From Trissonchulus latispiculum (taxonomy: Eukaryota > Nematoda > Enoplea > Enoplida > Ironidae), in assembly GCA_030248195.1 (NCBI GenBank), contig JASAND010023803.1, forward strand, positions 1 to 64,000: 64,000 bases of DNA. Reading direction: 5' to 3'. The notes under the pieces are model-generated. The model saw only the letters and a list, made by a program, of their open reading frames with translations, made no database searches and had not been told where the DNA came from. Below are positions 22,895-35,467 of this stretch, piece by piece. Position 1 is the stretch's first letter. Each line of letters opens with the position of its first letter. The translations under genes and the position numbers were made by a program.

Positions 22895-23095
22895 GAGGGG
22901 GGAAAAATATTATAGCTGAAAGGGGGGAAAAATATCACGGGGGGAAAAATATTATACCCTATAGGGGGGAAAAATATCACGGGGGGAAAAATATTATACG
23001 ACACCGGGCCGGGCCAGGGCCTGAAAACTTTGATACAGGGCCGGGCCGGGCAGACCTAAAATTTGAGCAGGCCGGGCCGGGCCGGGCCGGAAAGT
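22895..23095. repeat. GGGGGGAAAAATATT repeats followed by GGGCCGGGCC repeats
   Basis: Two adjacent low-complexity blocks. The second ends in GGCCGGAAAGTTCGGTCC next to ATCTCATCTCT, which resembles the ends of the GC-rich hAT-like elements, but a matching left end was not found. Confidence 0.6.
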
Positions 23096-24480
23096 TCGGT
23101 CCTGATCTCATCTCTAATCTGTACTACCTAGTAGGCAAAATAGTAGGCATAATTCCATTAGGCATAAAACAATTAGGCACAATTCCACTTTGAGAATTTC
23201 TGAGTAGGCACAATTCCACTTTTGAGTTTTGAAAGTGCTGAGCGCCTTCATCAAGAGAGTAGGCAATATTACACTAGGCTTAAGTGGAATACACGACTAT
23301 AGAACTCAATAGATGTATACTCATCCAACTGCACATTCCTGCTATGTCAAGTACTATTTCACAGAAATGTACTCACTCTGTCATAACTTTCCAATAAATT
23401 TAACTCATGAAGATGTACTAGCATCTTACATACAATACCCAAGCCGAAAATTCTTTAGTGATGAAGTCGACCAATCAGAAATGTTTCCAATTTCCGGGAT
23501 TTACAAAAACGAGATTCTAGTATATATGGAAAAACACGTGTGCCTAGAATTCCGACAGGTGCTTAGAGCTTGGTCCTCTTAGTACAAAAGTTGTTCATAC
23601 TCTGTTCTTTTCTTAGCATATTTTCACTGATTCATTCTTCATGAAGAATGCAGTCGGAAACTGAAACTAATGGGATACCTAGCTTTGTTATCTATAATTA
23701 GTACTTTTACATCTATGTATTTTAATTACAAATTTCACAGATTAAACTACGTAGTAATGTAGTATAGCGAGAGACCGTGTGCTGGATAGGACAACTGGCA
23801 TTATTACTGCCTACGAAAATGATAAGAAATCTTACCGCTTAACATGATTGTAAAGAGGAACAAGAACTTCATTCTATAGACTGTAGAGAAAGAATAACTT
23901 GCAGTTGTACGAAGGATGGATGCTTGTGATTTGGTCACACAAAATTAGTGATTTATAAATTCGCGTATTTGATTTCTGGCAAAACTGATAACATTCTATA
24001 ATAATGACTCCTTTATGATCGGCAGACGTCAATCAAATAATTTCAATAGCTAGTACGAAAATTATGTAAATTTTTGACCTATTTATAGCACAATTTATAT
24101 ACAGTGAAGAAGTGTGGAATTCTGCTTTTCAATATATAACAATTTAAATATAGCACAATAAAAAACCAAATTATTAGAAATTTAATAATCATACTATCCA
24201 AGCAACCCAAATGCTTCAAAATTCAGGAAAAGCTGTAACTAAAATAAGAAATTAGACTTTGATCTGTGCGCATAGAACGTTCAAAGGTGCTTTCTACTAT
24301 ATATACTTTCTGCTAAAATTAAAAAATTGACAGTTTCCAAGTGCCCTAAACTCACAGGACCCGCACTGTGAAGACAAACACTATCCTGAAGCTGAAACTA
24401 CTGGTATGGCGTCTAGCTGAACCTAAAACACATTCTATGTGAAGATCTCGATCCAAAGCGCAGAATCTAACCGTAAGACC

Positions 24481-24513
24481 AAGAGTACATAATGATATCA
24501 TTATCCACTCTTG
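24481..24513. mobile_element. 33-bp palindromic MITE with exact 8-bp target duplication
   Basis: GTAAGACC occurs immediately on both sides (24473-24480 and 24514-24521). Between them is an imperfect palindrome starting AAGAGTACATAATGATATCA and ending CACTCTTG. The same end word begins the element at 30395. It is essentially two termini with nothing between them. Confidence 0.75.
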
Positions 24514-25497
24514 GTAAGACCGATTCAGAAATGAATCTTTCAGTCACCTCATCACTCCACAAAGGACTGCTCTCAGCTCAGAAACCGTTGGTTGCTACCC
24601 AAAGAACTCTTCTTGAAACATGAGCGATTACTTCCCATCCTTTAACCTATGTCAACAATCAACATTTACTACCATAAATAACTATCATTATGTCATATCC
24701 AAAATCAAAAAAGGTCCAAACGAAAATAGGCATCGCTATTTGTCATTTTTTATAGATTGCAGTCGCTGATTTACAATAACTGAAATGAAGTATATAATAA
24801 TCAGACAACAGCACCACGTGGAAATATTCCCTGTCACAAACGTTCGAATGAATACAAATAAAATCACAAACGAGTAAAATTACAGACACTCTGGAGCGGA
24901 ATGGAAAAAAGATAATCACATAAGATAAATAAAAGCAAGTATTAACATTCCCAAAGAACTTAAACCCCTAGACCACTAAACTAAGCAGCCACAAAATTAT
25001 AACCATTAAATCAAATCATAAACTACGGAAGGAAACTATCTTAACAGATTAGTTTAAATCATTTAAAATATTTTTGAGTGTGGGTAAACAATGTCCGCAA
25101 AATTTTTTGTATATATACATACTTATGTCCATCTAAAACTCTTGCCAACGGTTGCTGATGTTTTAACTTTGAAGTTCAATTGGAGTATAGAATTTGATTA
25201 GGCTGAAGTTTGAAATAAGTTTGAATTAAGTTTGAAATAGTTTTTTCTTTCAGAAGATTGATACTTTTAAGAAACATAGAAAGGACAATAAAGTGATGAC
25301 GCTGGCAATACCGTAAGATATACAATAAGTTTTGATGCTACAAACGTCATTTTAGAAAAGTACGAATTCATAATCCACATGTTTTAGTTAGGAACCGATA
25401 TCGAAAAACTTTGGATAAAAATTCCTTAAAAGATAGCAACAAGTAAAAATAATTCATAGCACAGACTTATATATCAATGTAGCACTGACGAAATGTC

Positions 25498-27414
25498 CTA
25501 AAAATGAATCAAGGCTTCATAAGGAACTGCCAGTTTTTTCAGCTTCTCTCCACCTTTCAAATCATCCAGTTCAATGGCAAATAGAACAGACAGGACTTCA
25601 GAACCAGCGCTACGAAAAAGTTGAACTGCTGCTGAGGCTGTACCTAAAACAAAGCAACATATAAAATACGAACAGTGCAAGAATACCAAAAATGCAATAT
25701 GTCACGTTTTCAATCCTACTAAAAGTTGGTTCAGAGTCCTATCGACTTTTATTACCACTAATCATACAAACGAAAGACCTCAAGTCTGTCACACGTTACA
25801 ACAATATTAATAACTGAATAAATTATATATATAATTCAATGATGTATAATAGAGTAGGAGTGGAAACCTTTGCACCCTCCCTCGTTCTTATATTCTCGAG
25901 GATCCTAAAATAAATGCTTGCACAATTCACGTAAATGCACGTTTTCTCACTGGATTGGTTAATAACAATTATCAATCAAAAGTACACTCTTAAAAAGAAT
26001 CTCGTAGAACTGTTGGAGTGTTGGAGTTTTTGGAGTTCCGACATCAGTGCTGGTTCATGTGCGCCTGCTCGTGCGGTCGAACTTTTTGTATTACACTTTC
26101 AACAAGAGATAGTTTTGTATCGACCGCTGGAAAAAAACTCACGATCAAGGCGATGAATCACTGAGTCTTCAAAACTCTCCCATATTTCCACGTCTTACTT
26201 ACTCGGGATTGGGATTCTGGGTTTACTCACCTACTACAAATGTAGAATGCTTAAAATATTGAATGTAATGTAAGATTTAATTAATGTCTAAGCTGCCTTT
26301 GGTTTACACACTGCTTTCAAAGGATCCTTACCGCCAGTTGCCAGTAAATCATCAAAAATAACAACTTTCGCTCCCTTCAAACGATCAAGTTTTTGTATTT
26401 CTATGGAATCCTAAACCAGTACATTACATACGCCGTAAATGGATACTCGTAAACACAAGTAAAATTAAAAAACTAAATATATACTCTGAGCTAATTTAAG
26501 CTTTCATATCAAACAGACAGAAAATAACACAAAACAAAATTAAAACTAAAACAAAACTTCCGTTGTTTAAGACACAACCGAGAAATAATTAATTGAAAGT
26601 GGTTTCTTTCTAACTATTTAGCCTAAAACTATCCGATCCTTCACGTTTTAAGGGAAAATTGGACGCATTCGTAACCCAAAATTTTGCATGGATTTTTCGC
26701 CACAGATAAAGTTTGGGAACTTAACAAAACTATGCCGTCAATTATATTTATACCTACGAGCAATTATATACATATTACCTCTATGAGAAATGGCAATGGT
26801 CATGCAACTGTTAATTTTTATCGACAATAAGTTCTACGTAGGTGCTAACAATCAAGACTCACCGTTCCATATTCCAGGGCATAAGATGTGGAATAGACCG
26901 GACCGGGCAGTTTTCCCTTCTTGCGTACAGGAACAAAGGGAACCCGAAGTTTTAAGGCAATCTGTGGACCGAAAAGGAAACCTCTCGCATCGAGACCCGC
27001 AATGATATCCACCTGAGCATGAACTTTCTGGATTCTGTCTGCTAGCGCATCGCAGAATGCATCATACAGCAGCATGTCGTTGAAGATTGGCATAATATCT
27101 CTAACATGGAGCAGAATTTATACGCGTGAACTATTAGTAAGAAGTGGAATTGGCTTAGTTTAGTGTACATCTATCTAGTAACTGCAATCTGGAACTTGTA
27201 TGTACAAGTTAATTAAGAAATAAATTATTAGTTTCAGACATAAATACGATAATATCGAGAGTTTAAGAGTTAAACCTTAGCAATATTAATAAAAGCTAAA
27301 AGCAAAGAACAGCCAAGCTATGCATGATCACCTGAAAATAATTCCAGGCTTCGGAAAATCGGGAACACTTCGAATAATCTGTTTGACCCGCTCTATTGTT
27401 GTGGAATGCTCCAT
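25498..27414 (-). CDS. APRT: adenine phosphoribosyltransferase, complete
   Basis: Four exons in phase: 27414-27332, 27100-26863, 26410-26332 and 25643-25498, giving 181 residues and a TAG stop. The human enzyme has 180. The N-terminus MEHSTTIERVKQIIRSVPDF is followed by PKPGIIFRDIMP, IIAGLDARGFLFGP, VRKKGKLPGP, SYALEYGT and the PRPP-binding loop VVIFDDLLATGG, then the C-terminal FAIELDDLKGGEKL. APRT converts adenine and PRPP to AMP and pyrophosphate in the cytosolic purine salvage pathway. All catalytic blocks are intact and there are no frameshifts, so the gene is likely functional. The start is the only ATG in a good position before the conserved block. It is transcribed away from the transposon cluster at 27617-38930, whose first element lies 203 bp upstream of the start codon. 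Confidence 0.97.
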
Positions 27415-27671
27415 TGGAATAAAATCTAAACACACCTCTCTCTCTGGTCTACTCAATCCAATCAGACAACGCACGCACATGATTTTCCAGAGATTCATAC
27501 TCATATTCATATCTGAATAACTTTTACCGTGCACAGTACATAGCCAAAATAGTAAAAACCAAGAACTAAGAGGGTTTTTAGTTAACAACCATTTGATCAC
27601 GGTGACAAACTAAACTAGGCTGGCACTACCTTAAGGAAACTGATAACTGAAACCGAAACTATAGTACGACC

Positions 27672-29205
27672 AAAAAATGTGTGTACAAACTTCGACCGTT
27701 TATAGCAGATTAACCTTTGGAGTAAACCCCAACAATGTATATATTTTTAGAATCGCCAGGAATTCAAAATTTCGAAAATCCGGAAAAATCCAGAATTCCG
27801 GGTTTCATTCACGGAAAATCTAATTTTTTAATTTTTAGCCCAATTTTTATCGCAATCAAAAATTTGTTTCCGCGATCGAATAGATTTGGTCCTACTGCGT
27901 AATTTTGCTTTTACAAGTTTTTCACGAAAATGCACCCAATTCCCGGAATTCCGGGTTTTCAAAATTTCCGGAATTTGAAAATTTTCTCCAATACCCCCGA
28001 GATGGGTATCATTCGAAAGCTCTTATCGAGCTGAACAACTTCTCTTATAGAATGAACTCTTGAAAATGCACGCAATTCCCGGAATATGCGAAACCCGGAT
28101 TTTCCGGATTTTAAAAATTTTCTCCAATACCCACAATATGGGTATCATTCGAAAGCTCTTGACGAGCTGAACAAATCTTGTAATAGAACCAACTCGCAGA
28201 AATGAGCCCAGTTCTCGGAATTCGCTAATACCTTCCAAGCAGGGGCGGATCCAGGGGGGGGCGGGGGGGGCGGCCGCCCCCCCCGTCGCGATTCGAAGGT
28301 AGGAAAAATTAAGGAGAGAGAGGAAAAAGGGCAAAAACCAAAAAATTTCGCGCCTTCGGCGCGAATTTTCTACTTTTTAATCGCATATTTATTGCATTTG
28401 TGAAGAAAAAGCTTGAAATGCATCCGATTTTTCTGAGAAAATTACCATTTTTGCCTAAAAATGTCAAGAATTTTAGAAAATTTGTTCAGTTCTTCAGTAT
28501 AAAAAGAATTAAAGATCCGAAGTCCGATTTTATTGCAAACACAAGAATTTCTTCAACTTCTGGGGCCCCCCAGACTCCCCCCCCAGCTGGAGAAATTTTA
28601 CCGCCCCCGTCAATCCTGCATCCGCCAGTGCTTCCAAGCTAGTTTGAAAACCGAAATTCGTGAATTTCGAGAATTGGATGTATTTTTAGACATTGGTTCT
28701 ATTACAAGATCTATTCAGCTCATCAAGAGCTTTCAAATGATATCCATATTATGGGGTATCGGAGAAAATTTTTAAAATCCGGAAAATCCGGTTTTCTCGA
28801 ATTCCGGGAATTGTGCGCATTTTAAAGAGTCCATTCTATTACAAAAGTTGTTCAGCTCGATAAGAGCTTTCGAATGATACCCATCTTGCGGGTATTGGAG
28901 AAAATTTTTAAAATCCGAAAATTTTGAAAACCCGGCATTTTCGTGAAAAACTTGTAAAAGCAAAAATATGCAGCGAGACCAGCTCTATTCGACCGCGAAA
29001 ACAAAATTTGGATTGCGATAAAAATTTGGCGAAAAACTAAAAATTTTAGATTTTCCGTGAATGAAATCCGGAATTCCGGAATTTTTCGGATTTTCGAAAT
29101 TTTGAGTTCCTGACGATTCTAAAAATATATACATTGTTTGGGTTTGCTCCATTGTCTAATCTGCTATTAACGGCCAAAGTTTGTACACACATTTTTTGGT
29201 CGTAC
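27672..29205. mobile_element. fold-back element with GAATTCCCGG and GAAAGCTC units
   Basis: ACTATAGTACGACCAAAAAA at the left is mirrored by TTTTTTGGTCGTACTATAG at the right. Both arms contain AACAATGTATATATTTTTAG or its complement. Inside are repeated units around TCATTCGAAAGCTCTT and CGAGCTGAACAA with GGAATTCCGGG spacers. Related copies lie at 37850-38930 and 50592-51769. Confidence 0.8.
28240..28630. mobile_element. hAT-like element with CAGGGGCGGATCCAGG end
   Basis: Exact 8-bp duplication CTTCCAAG at 28232-28239 and 28631-28638. The left end CAGGGGCGGATCCAGG is a common hAT terminus; the right end is GCATCCGCCAGTG. It is inserted in the fold-back at 27672-29205, which is itself inside a TTTCAG element, so three nested layers are visible. 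Confidence 0.9.
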
Positions 29206-29689
29206 TATAGGTTTTAGGTTGTTACTGACACTGAAACTGAAATTAGTTTTCCAACAGACCAGAAACTGAAGTTGAAATTATTTTAGGCCTCCGACTGTTT
29301 CTGAAAACGAAATTATTTTAAGTAGAGCTAAAACAATGATTAAAACTAGTCTGTTCTTTCTCCTCAAAATTTGAATCTTTGAAGTTTTATGCTACTGCTG
29401 TATGTTAATACTCAGGAACATTATCGAGTTAATTTGATGATTTGAACCATTAAATTATGCTTTATATTATATAACTCTGAAGACTAGAAACTGCACTTTT
29501 GTGAATGAACTGAAACTCCGACTGAAACAAGCTTTTCTGTTGCTGACTGCAACAATAAAACTGAAACTGTTTTGGTCTGCCGACTGAAACTAAAATTATT
29601 TTGGCTCGCCAATTAAAAATGAAACTGAAATTCAAACAGCCACCTGAAACAACATAGCTAAACTCACTACAATAAGGAACTGCCACACA

Positions 29690-30157
29690 CAGAGTTGGAA
29701 GTGGACATTTAAAATTTGACCAGACCCGGCCCGGCCCGCTCTAGAAATTAATTTGTCCACCCAGACCCGGCCCGCGGTCTGATTTTCTGTGTCCGGTCCA
29801 GACCCGCGGGCGACAATATTGTGTCCAGACCCGTCCAGACAAAATATAAAGACGCGCGCGTAACCCGCGTGCGATGACTATTATGGTACCTGCTGCATAA
29901 ATTCCTTTACAGGCGGGAAGCGGGCAAACTTGTGGCGTGGGGTGAAATGGGTAATTTGGAATCTCAGACATATTCTTCTAAAAAATACACACAATAGCAA
30001 TTTCCATAAATTGTTGTGACCAGATCTACCCGGGTGAGAACAACAACAAACACTTGACCAGATTTATCCGGCCGGGCATTTCCGGGTAGTTAAGTGTGTC
30101 CATGTCCAGCCCGGCCCGCGGGTACCCACGGGTACCCGGAGTCCACTTCCAACTCTG
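29690..30157. mobile_element. hAT-like element, GACCCGGCCCGC arms
   Basis: The ends are CAGAGTTGGAAGTGGAC and GTCCACTTCCAACTCTG, near-perfect complements. The flanks are GCCACACA and ACCACACA, matching at 7 of 8 positions. The arms contain CCCGGCCCGCGG words and GGTACCCG. Confidence 0.85.
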
Positions 30158-30394
30158 ACCACACATTATGGATGAATGACATGCTATTGCTGTTGCTATT
30201 TCTCCTTTTTTAAAATAAACCTCAGCTGCGTTTTGAAAAATGTTATATATACAAACGTAGGTATAGACAGAGTTGGAAGTGGGTAGTGGGTACTCAGGGG
30301 TCGGGTTGGGTATATGGCTCACACTTTTCAAAACGCAGGTCATGACGAGTTCAGGTCAGGTTCTGTTTAAAGTTTTATTATAATATGTGTAACC

Positions 30395-31917
30395 AAGAGT
30401 GCATAATTGCACTATATATAAGAAGATATATATCTATATATATGTATCTTCTTCTAATATATATATATGTCACCGTAAAACTGTAGAATCAGGAATTCTG
30501 CAGAATTACTGAAATTTTCAGGAATTCTACAGAATTCCTGAAGATTTCAGTAAAACTGTAGAATTACGGCGAAACTTGACTTATTCTACAGTTTCCCTGA
30601 TATTTTCAGGGATTCTGTAGAATTCCGTATTTTGTTCAGGAAAACTGTGGAACTATGGTTAAACTTGAATTATTCAGCAGTTTTCCTGAAATTTTGAGGG
30701 ATTCTGTAGAATACCGTTTTCATTTTCAATTTTCATTATCAAATTCAAATTTCCAATGCTCATACAGTTCCTGTTTTTTAAATATAGTCAGCCAACCTTT
30801 TACAATCATTTTAACGATCAACCAGACATGTAAAATGTTTGAAAAAGTAGGGTCTGGGTAAAACCCGGCTCCGGTCCCGGCCCCGGCCCCGGCGCACATG
30901 GGTAAAACCCGGCCCCGGCCCCAGTCCGGCGCACACAGAGTTTAATAAGTGGGTAAAACCCGGTGCACTAGTCCGGCGCACTTATAGTGTAAATTCTTAT
31001 GCAGTATAACAGAGGTGTATGTGTAATTTCGCATATGTGTAAAGATTTAAGGTGTAGTGTATGAGTTTAGTTTTATACTTTTATACGCAAATACAATGTA
31101 TTCTGTATTTGCATGCATAATACACACGTATACGCCGGGGCCGGGGCCGTGTTTTACCCAGGTGCGCCGGGGCCGGGGCCGGAGCCGGGGCCGGGTTTTA
31201 CCCACACCCAAAAAGTACGAACATTTGATCTGATGTTGAAAAATTTAAAACATTGTTATAATTGGTTATTTCAAATTTTAATGTATCATTTCTGCCCCGG
31301 CAGTAGCTTCGCCTCGGGTAATTGCTTATGCAATTATTCAACGTCAGATCGCGGACCCCAAGCAAATTTGATCTGGCGTTACCCCTCCTCGCAAAAGCAA
31401 CGGGGGTGTGGCAGTACAGGAAAAAATTTTCATGTTTGATTGATCGTAAAATGGTTGTAAAAGGTTGGCTGACTCTATCTTAAAAAAGCAGGAACTGTAT
31501 GAGAATTGAAAATTTGAATTTGATAATGAAAATTGAAAATAAAAACGGTATTCTACAAAATTCCTCAATTTCACGAAAACTGCTGAATAATTCAAGTATA
31601 ACCATAGTTCCACAGTTTTCCTGTGAAACCAAACATTAAAGTTTGAAATAACCAACTATATATTTTAAATTATTTAAATTATTTTTAAATTATTTTCAGT
31701 TTTCCTGAACAAAATACGGAATTCTACAGAATCCCTGAAAATATCAGGAAAACTGTAGAATAAGTCAAGTTTCGCCGTAATTCTACAGTTTTACTGAAAT
31801 CTTCAGGAATTCTGTAGAATTCCTGAAAATTTCAGTAATTCTGCAGAATTCCTGATTCTACAGTTTTACGGTGACATATATATATCTTCTAATATATAGT
31901 GCAATTATGCACTCTTA
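30395..31917. mobile_element. fold-back element, AAGAGTGCATAATTGCAC ends
   Basis: The flanks are GTGTAACC and GTGTAACG, matching at 7 of 8 positions. The ends are AAGAGTGCATAATTGCACTA and TAGTGCAATTATGCACTCTTA. Both arms repeat GGAATTCTGCAGAATT and CTGTAGAAT words (30480-30720, mirrored at 31540-31860). A GGCCCCGG element is nested at 30850-31209. Confidence 0.8.
30850..31209. mobile_element. GGCCCCGG palindromic element nested in 30395-31917
   Basis: Exact 8-bp duplication AAAAAGTA at 30842-30849 and 31210-31217. The ends are GGGTCTGGGTAAAACCCGG and CCGGGTTTTACCCACACCC. The arms are CCCGGCCCCGG and its complement. Confidence 0.8.
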
Positions 31918-31939
31918 GTGTAACGGTTACGGACCAGAG

Positions 31940-32145
31940 GTGTATAATTGCCTCAGCCATTTGCATATGGGACAAGAGATTTTGGCCCGTATGCATATGG
32001 AGCCAGTTCTTTGCCCCATATGCATATGGGGCAAGAATTTCTGTCCCATACGCACAGAGTTTGAAGTGGGTCGCAATTTCGTGACACGCGGCTACCCACG
32101 ACCCGCAAACCCTGACCCGCGACCCACTGAGATTTTGTCGACACA
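31940..32145. repeat. ATGCATATGGGGCAAG tandem units and GACCCGC palindrome
   Basis: Three to four diverged units of about 27-30 bp around GCATATGGG lie at 31955-32050. They are followed by CAGAGTTTGAAGTGGGTCGC and, further right, GCGACCCACTGAG, which look like the ends of a short or damaged hAT-like element. No target duplication was resolved. Confidence 0.5.
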
Positions 32146-34342
32146 CTCTTTTAATTTGGAGATTTTCGCATAATTTAAATACTCAGCATGCATGGAACAA
32201 AATTAACATAGTGAAGTATTAGAACTTTCAAACAAAAATTTGTCAATTTCAAAGCTAACTGCATCCGATTTCGTCTTCGTTTTTGCTAGTTCTGGGGAAG
32301 CTTTACTTCGCAAAAAGGTTGGGGCCTCGATTGTTCAGATATCAATATATCATAAAATATATCAAATATATCTTCTATATCAAAGATATCAAATCTTCTA
32401 CCGTTTACGCAAAACCTAGCCGTCCTCAAAATTTCAATCTAAATAGAATTTGCAAAATGAAGTATAAATTCCAAATGTTAAATTCAAATTCCTAATAAGT
32501 AGAGTTCGGACCGGTTCCAATTTTCAAAACCGGTTCCGGTTCCGGTTCCGGTTCATAAATTTTGGGATCGCGGTTCCAAGTACAAAATTCGTAGTTACAT
32601 TTTAACATTATTGAATAATGGATGCAGGCCCCCAGCAAGGGTTATACAATCAATATTATAAAGCAATACTGCAAAACAATTGGAATAGGTATAATGCGAT
32701 AATAACCAACCAACCAAGTTAAACTTTTTTGTTTACTTAGAATTTCAAAGTTTTTGCCTTACCTTGAATTTGCTCCATTACAAATGCTGTTACTATATGC
32801 ACAACATACGCTAAAACTTGTAAAAAATTAAAACTTTAGTATGGTCGAGCAAATTGTTTCGATAATTCACGGTGAGATACTACTGTGCATCTAAATGCAG
32901 ACAGCGCCTTCTGAACAAAATCTTGTAAACTGCACGTTTCAGTAAAACATGCTGAGAATTGAGATGTACTGGAGCTGAAATTTTTATTTCTTTAAAAAGA
33001 GTACAGTGTCAGTAAGCAAATAGTTTCCAAAACATTTAAATGCATTAAAGCTGAAAGCCAACTTGGAAAGAAGAACATACATATTAAAGTTATATTTAGC
33101 GAGGAAATGTACAGTCGCTTGATAACACAAAATAGCTAACAGATACTTCTACATGCTGTTCCATTATTTGAACTTTGATTGACTTTCGTCTCCGTTGCCG
33201 ATAGCTTAAAAAATAAGAAAATAAGTACTCAACTTTCGAAGTTTTCTACTCCTCTAAAATATACTATTTTTTTAAAAAAATGTTGTTTAAATCTTGCGTG
33301 CTGACAATACCACCTTCCAATTACCAATTTTTTGAGAAGATATACTCAATTTCCGACTACATCCTATCGAGCTATCATCTTTTCTATGAGGTTAATATTC
33401 AAATATGTAAGCTGGTTAAAGTTTTCATTCGGCGATGTATCGTTCACGTCTGAACGAAAGTGCCCGTCTTTCGTCAATTATAATTGGAATTTTAGAACAG
33501 AAAATTTCAAAAATTCGTTAAAATTAATTTAGAGACATTTTCACAACTGCGTTTTGTAATGTTCCTAATTTTTCAAGTATGTTTAACATTTAATTTTTGT
33601 CTTAACAGACTAATAATGTCACTAGTGTTGATACAAAGAAACATTTGAAATTTCTCTTAATTCTATGCCTCGGCTTCAGTGAAACCTGAAACGTGCCTCG
33701 ATCGCCTGAAAAGGGGAAGCGGTGAGTTTGTGTCACCTTCAGTGGAAGCTGAAGCTGTCGTTTTCAGTTTAGGGTCTAAATTTATTCTATGGAGTGTCAG
33801 CTTCAGTTTCAGTTCCAATAATTGTACCTTCATTTCACGTTTAGTTTGAAACTCTTAATTATTATCAGTCTCATCCTACATCATACATGGGCAATGAACT
33901 TGGCTCTAGCCTGCACAGCCTTCGAGCTCACTGCGCGGGGGGTCAAATTTTTAATTTTTCACGATATGTGTCGACTGTAGTTTTTACAAAGCTCTGTTGT
34001 ACCCACGCATCTTTCAAGTCCCTTTATCGGAAAGATTTGCTAACTTTTACGTAATCCTCTAAGATTTTGATGAATCTCTCAAAAAATGCTAAATTTTTTA
34101 TTATCTGGTTTTACTTAAATAGCAAGGGAATTTTATAAATGCAGTTATAATTCACTCCGTTTTTAAGATTTAATTAGCATAATTAACCAAGTTATAGTTA
34201 GTTTTCAAAAGTCGAAGCTATGACAAGCAATTTCTACATTATAAAAAGCCGTTGATATAACCTTCTGATTTTGTCTGATACAATCCTCAAGGCGGTAGGA
34301 AAATTCTTACTGGAAACCCTGAAATGTTTGGGTCCGGCATAC

Positions 34343-35467
34343 CAGAGTTGGACGCGGTCGCTGGTAAACGCGGGTACCCGCGGGTACCCGCGGGCGGTCG
34401 CGGTAGTGGTCAAATTTTGTTAACCGCAATGACCGTAAATTTCTATCAAATTTTCGCAATTTGGGCCAATTTGTAGCAAAAATTTTCAATTTTTTCAAAA
34501 TATTTTTCGTATTTCTATTACAACAAGTGGTCCTCTGGACGAATCTTCAGGTTAATATTTATTTTTCATTTTGTTTTACTATGCTTGGCTTGCTTACCGT
34601 AGTCCTTTATTAAAATTTGTTCAAATTTGTTCATTTCTAGTTCTGGCTAATTTGATTTTAGCCAATTTCTTAATTTTATCGGTTCAGCGGAATTGGTCAC
34701 CCTACACATACAAACTTGAAGTCATTTGAATGGTCTTATCAATTGCTGCAACTTTGTTGTTTCGAGTATTCTTTGACTCCTTACTGTTTCAGAGATGACA
34801 CCAAAAACTTTTTTGGAGTAAAAAATGGACAATCTTTCGAAAAATCAAATATTGTCAGATTTTGACAGCTTCAAGAACACAGGTCGGTTTCTCAAGTATT
34901 GGCCACATTTGTACTCCCTAACGGACAGCTCTCCCCGGCATTTCTGCCAAACCAGTATTATTAAGCTCAGCAACGAAAATGTGAAATTTTAAAAATGGCA
35001 ATTGGATTGTTTTGATCACGAATATTTTGAACTCAAGCAATTAATTAGAAAGCGGTCTGCACAAGCGTTTTTGGGAAAATTTCCGCGGGCTATTTTCCAG
35101 GGGTTAGAGTTTGATGTTTTGGTTTGGAAAAATAAGCGTCCAAACGTGAACATTTGTTTTCCTCAAAACATTGAGTTTCTTTGTTAAGCAATTTCAGAAA
35201 AAATAACCCTTACAGAATCAAACTTCTTTTGTAATTTCAGTGGCGCATTCAAAATTTCACTATTCAAATCGAAAAATAGTAAAATACATACCTTACATAT
35301 ACGAGGAAAGTGGAGTTTTTGCACAGATTTAAAGCTCACTAACTCAAAATTTTGCGGTCACACAATTAGCATGCGGTCTGCGGTCGCGGTCGCGGGCGGT
35401 CGCGGTCACGACTACTGCGGTCGCGGGGCGGTCGCGGTCGAGAAAAATATGTCCATCTCCAACTCTG
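34343..35467. mobile_element. hAT-like element, GGTCGCGG/GGTACCCGC arms
   Basis: Exact 8-bp duplication CGGCATAC at 34335-34342 and 35468-35475. The ends are CAGAGTTGGACGCGGTCGC and GAGAAAAATATGTCCATCTCCAACTCTG-type DNA, of which CCAACTCTG is the terminal complement. It is nested in 32500-37715. The 0.9-kb centre has short frames only. Confidence 0.9.

Larger units (their letters stand above)
22745..25497. other. no recognised gene; G/A repeats and one tiny MITE
   Basis: 22895-23000 holds GGGGGGAAAAATATTATA repeated about four times, followed by GGGCCGGGCC repeats to about 23095. An 89-codon plus-strand frame at 23313-23582 has no recognisable match and no clear splice sites. The rest is AT-rich with no supported exon. 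A 33-bp MITE lies at 24481-24513. Confidence 0.5.
27617..29656. mobile_element. hAT-like TTTCAG element disrupted by nested insertions
   Basis: The flanks are ACTAAACT (27609-27616) and GCTAAACT (29657-29664), matching at 7 of 8 positions. The right end CTGAAACAACATA resembles the complement of the TTTCAG element end at 21579. The body has CTGAAACTGAAA words at 27640-27665 and 29225-29650, interrupted by a fold-back element at 27672-29205. Confidence 0.7.

Noticed and set aside
23313..23582. 89-codon plus-strand gene
   Set aside because: No recognisable similarity, no clear splice sites and AT-rich context; cannot be distinguished from chance.
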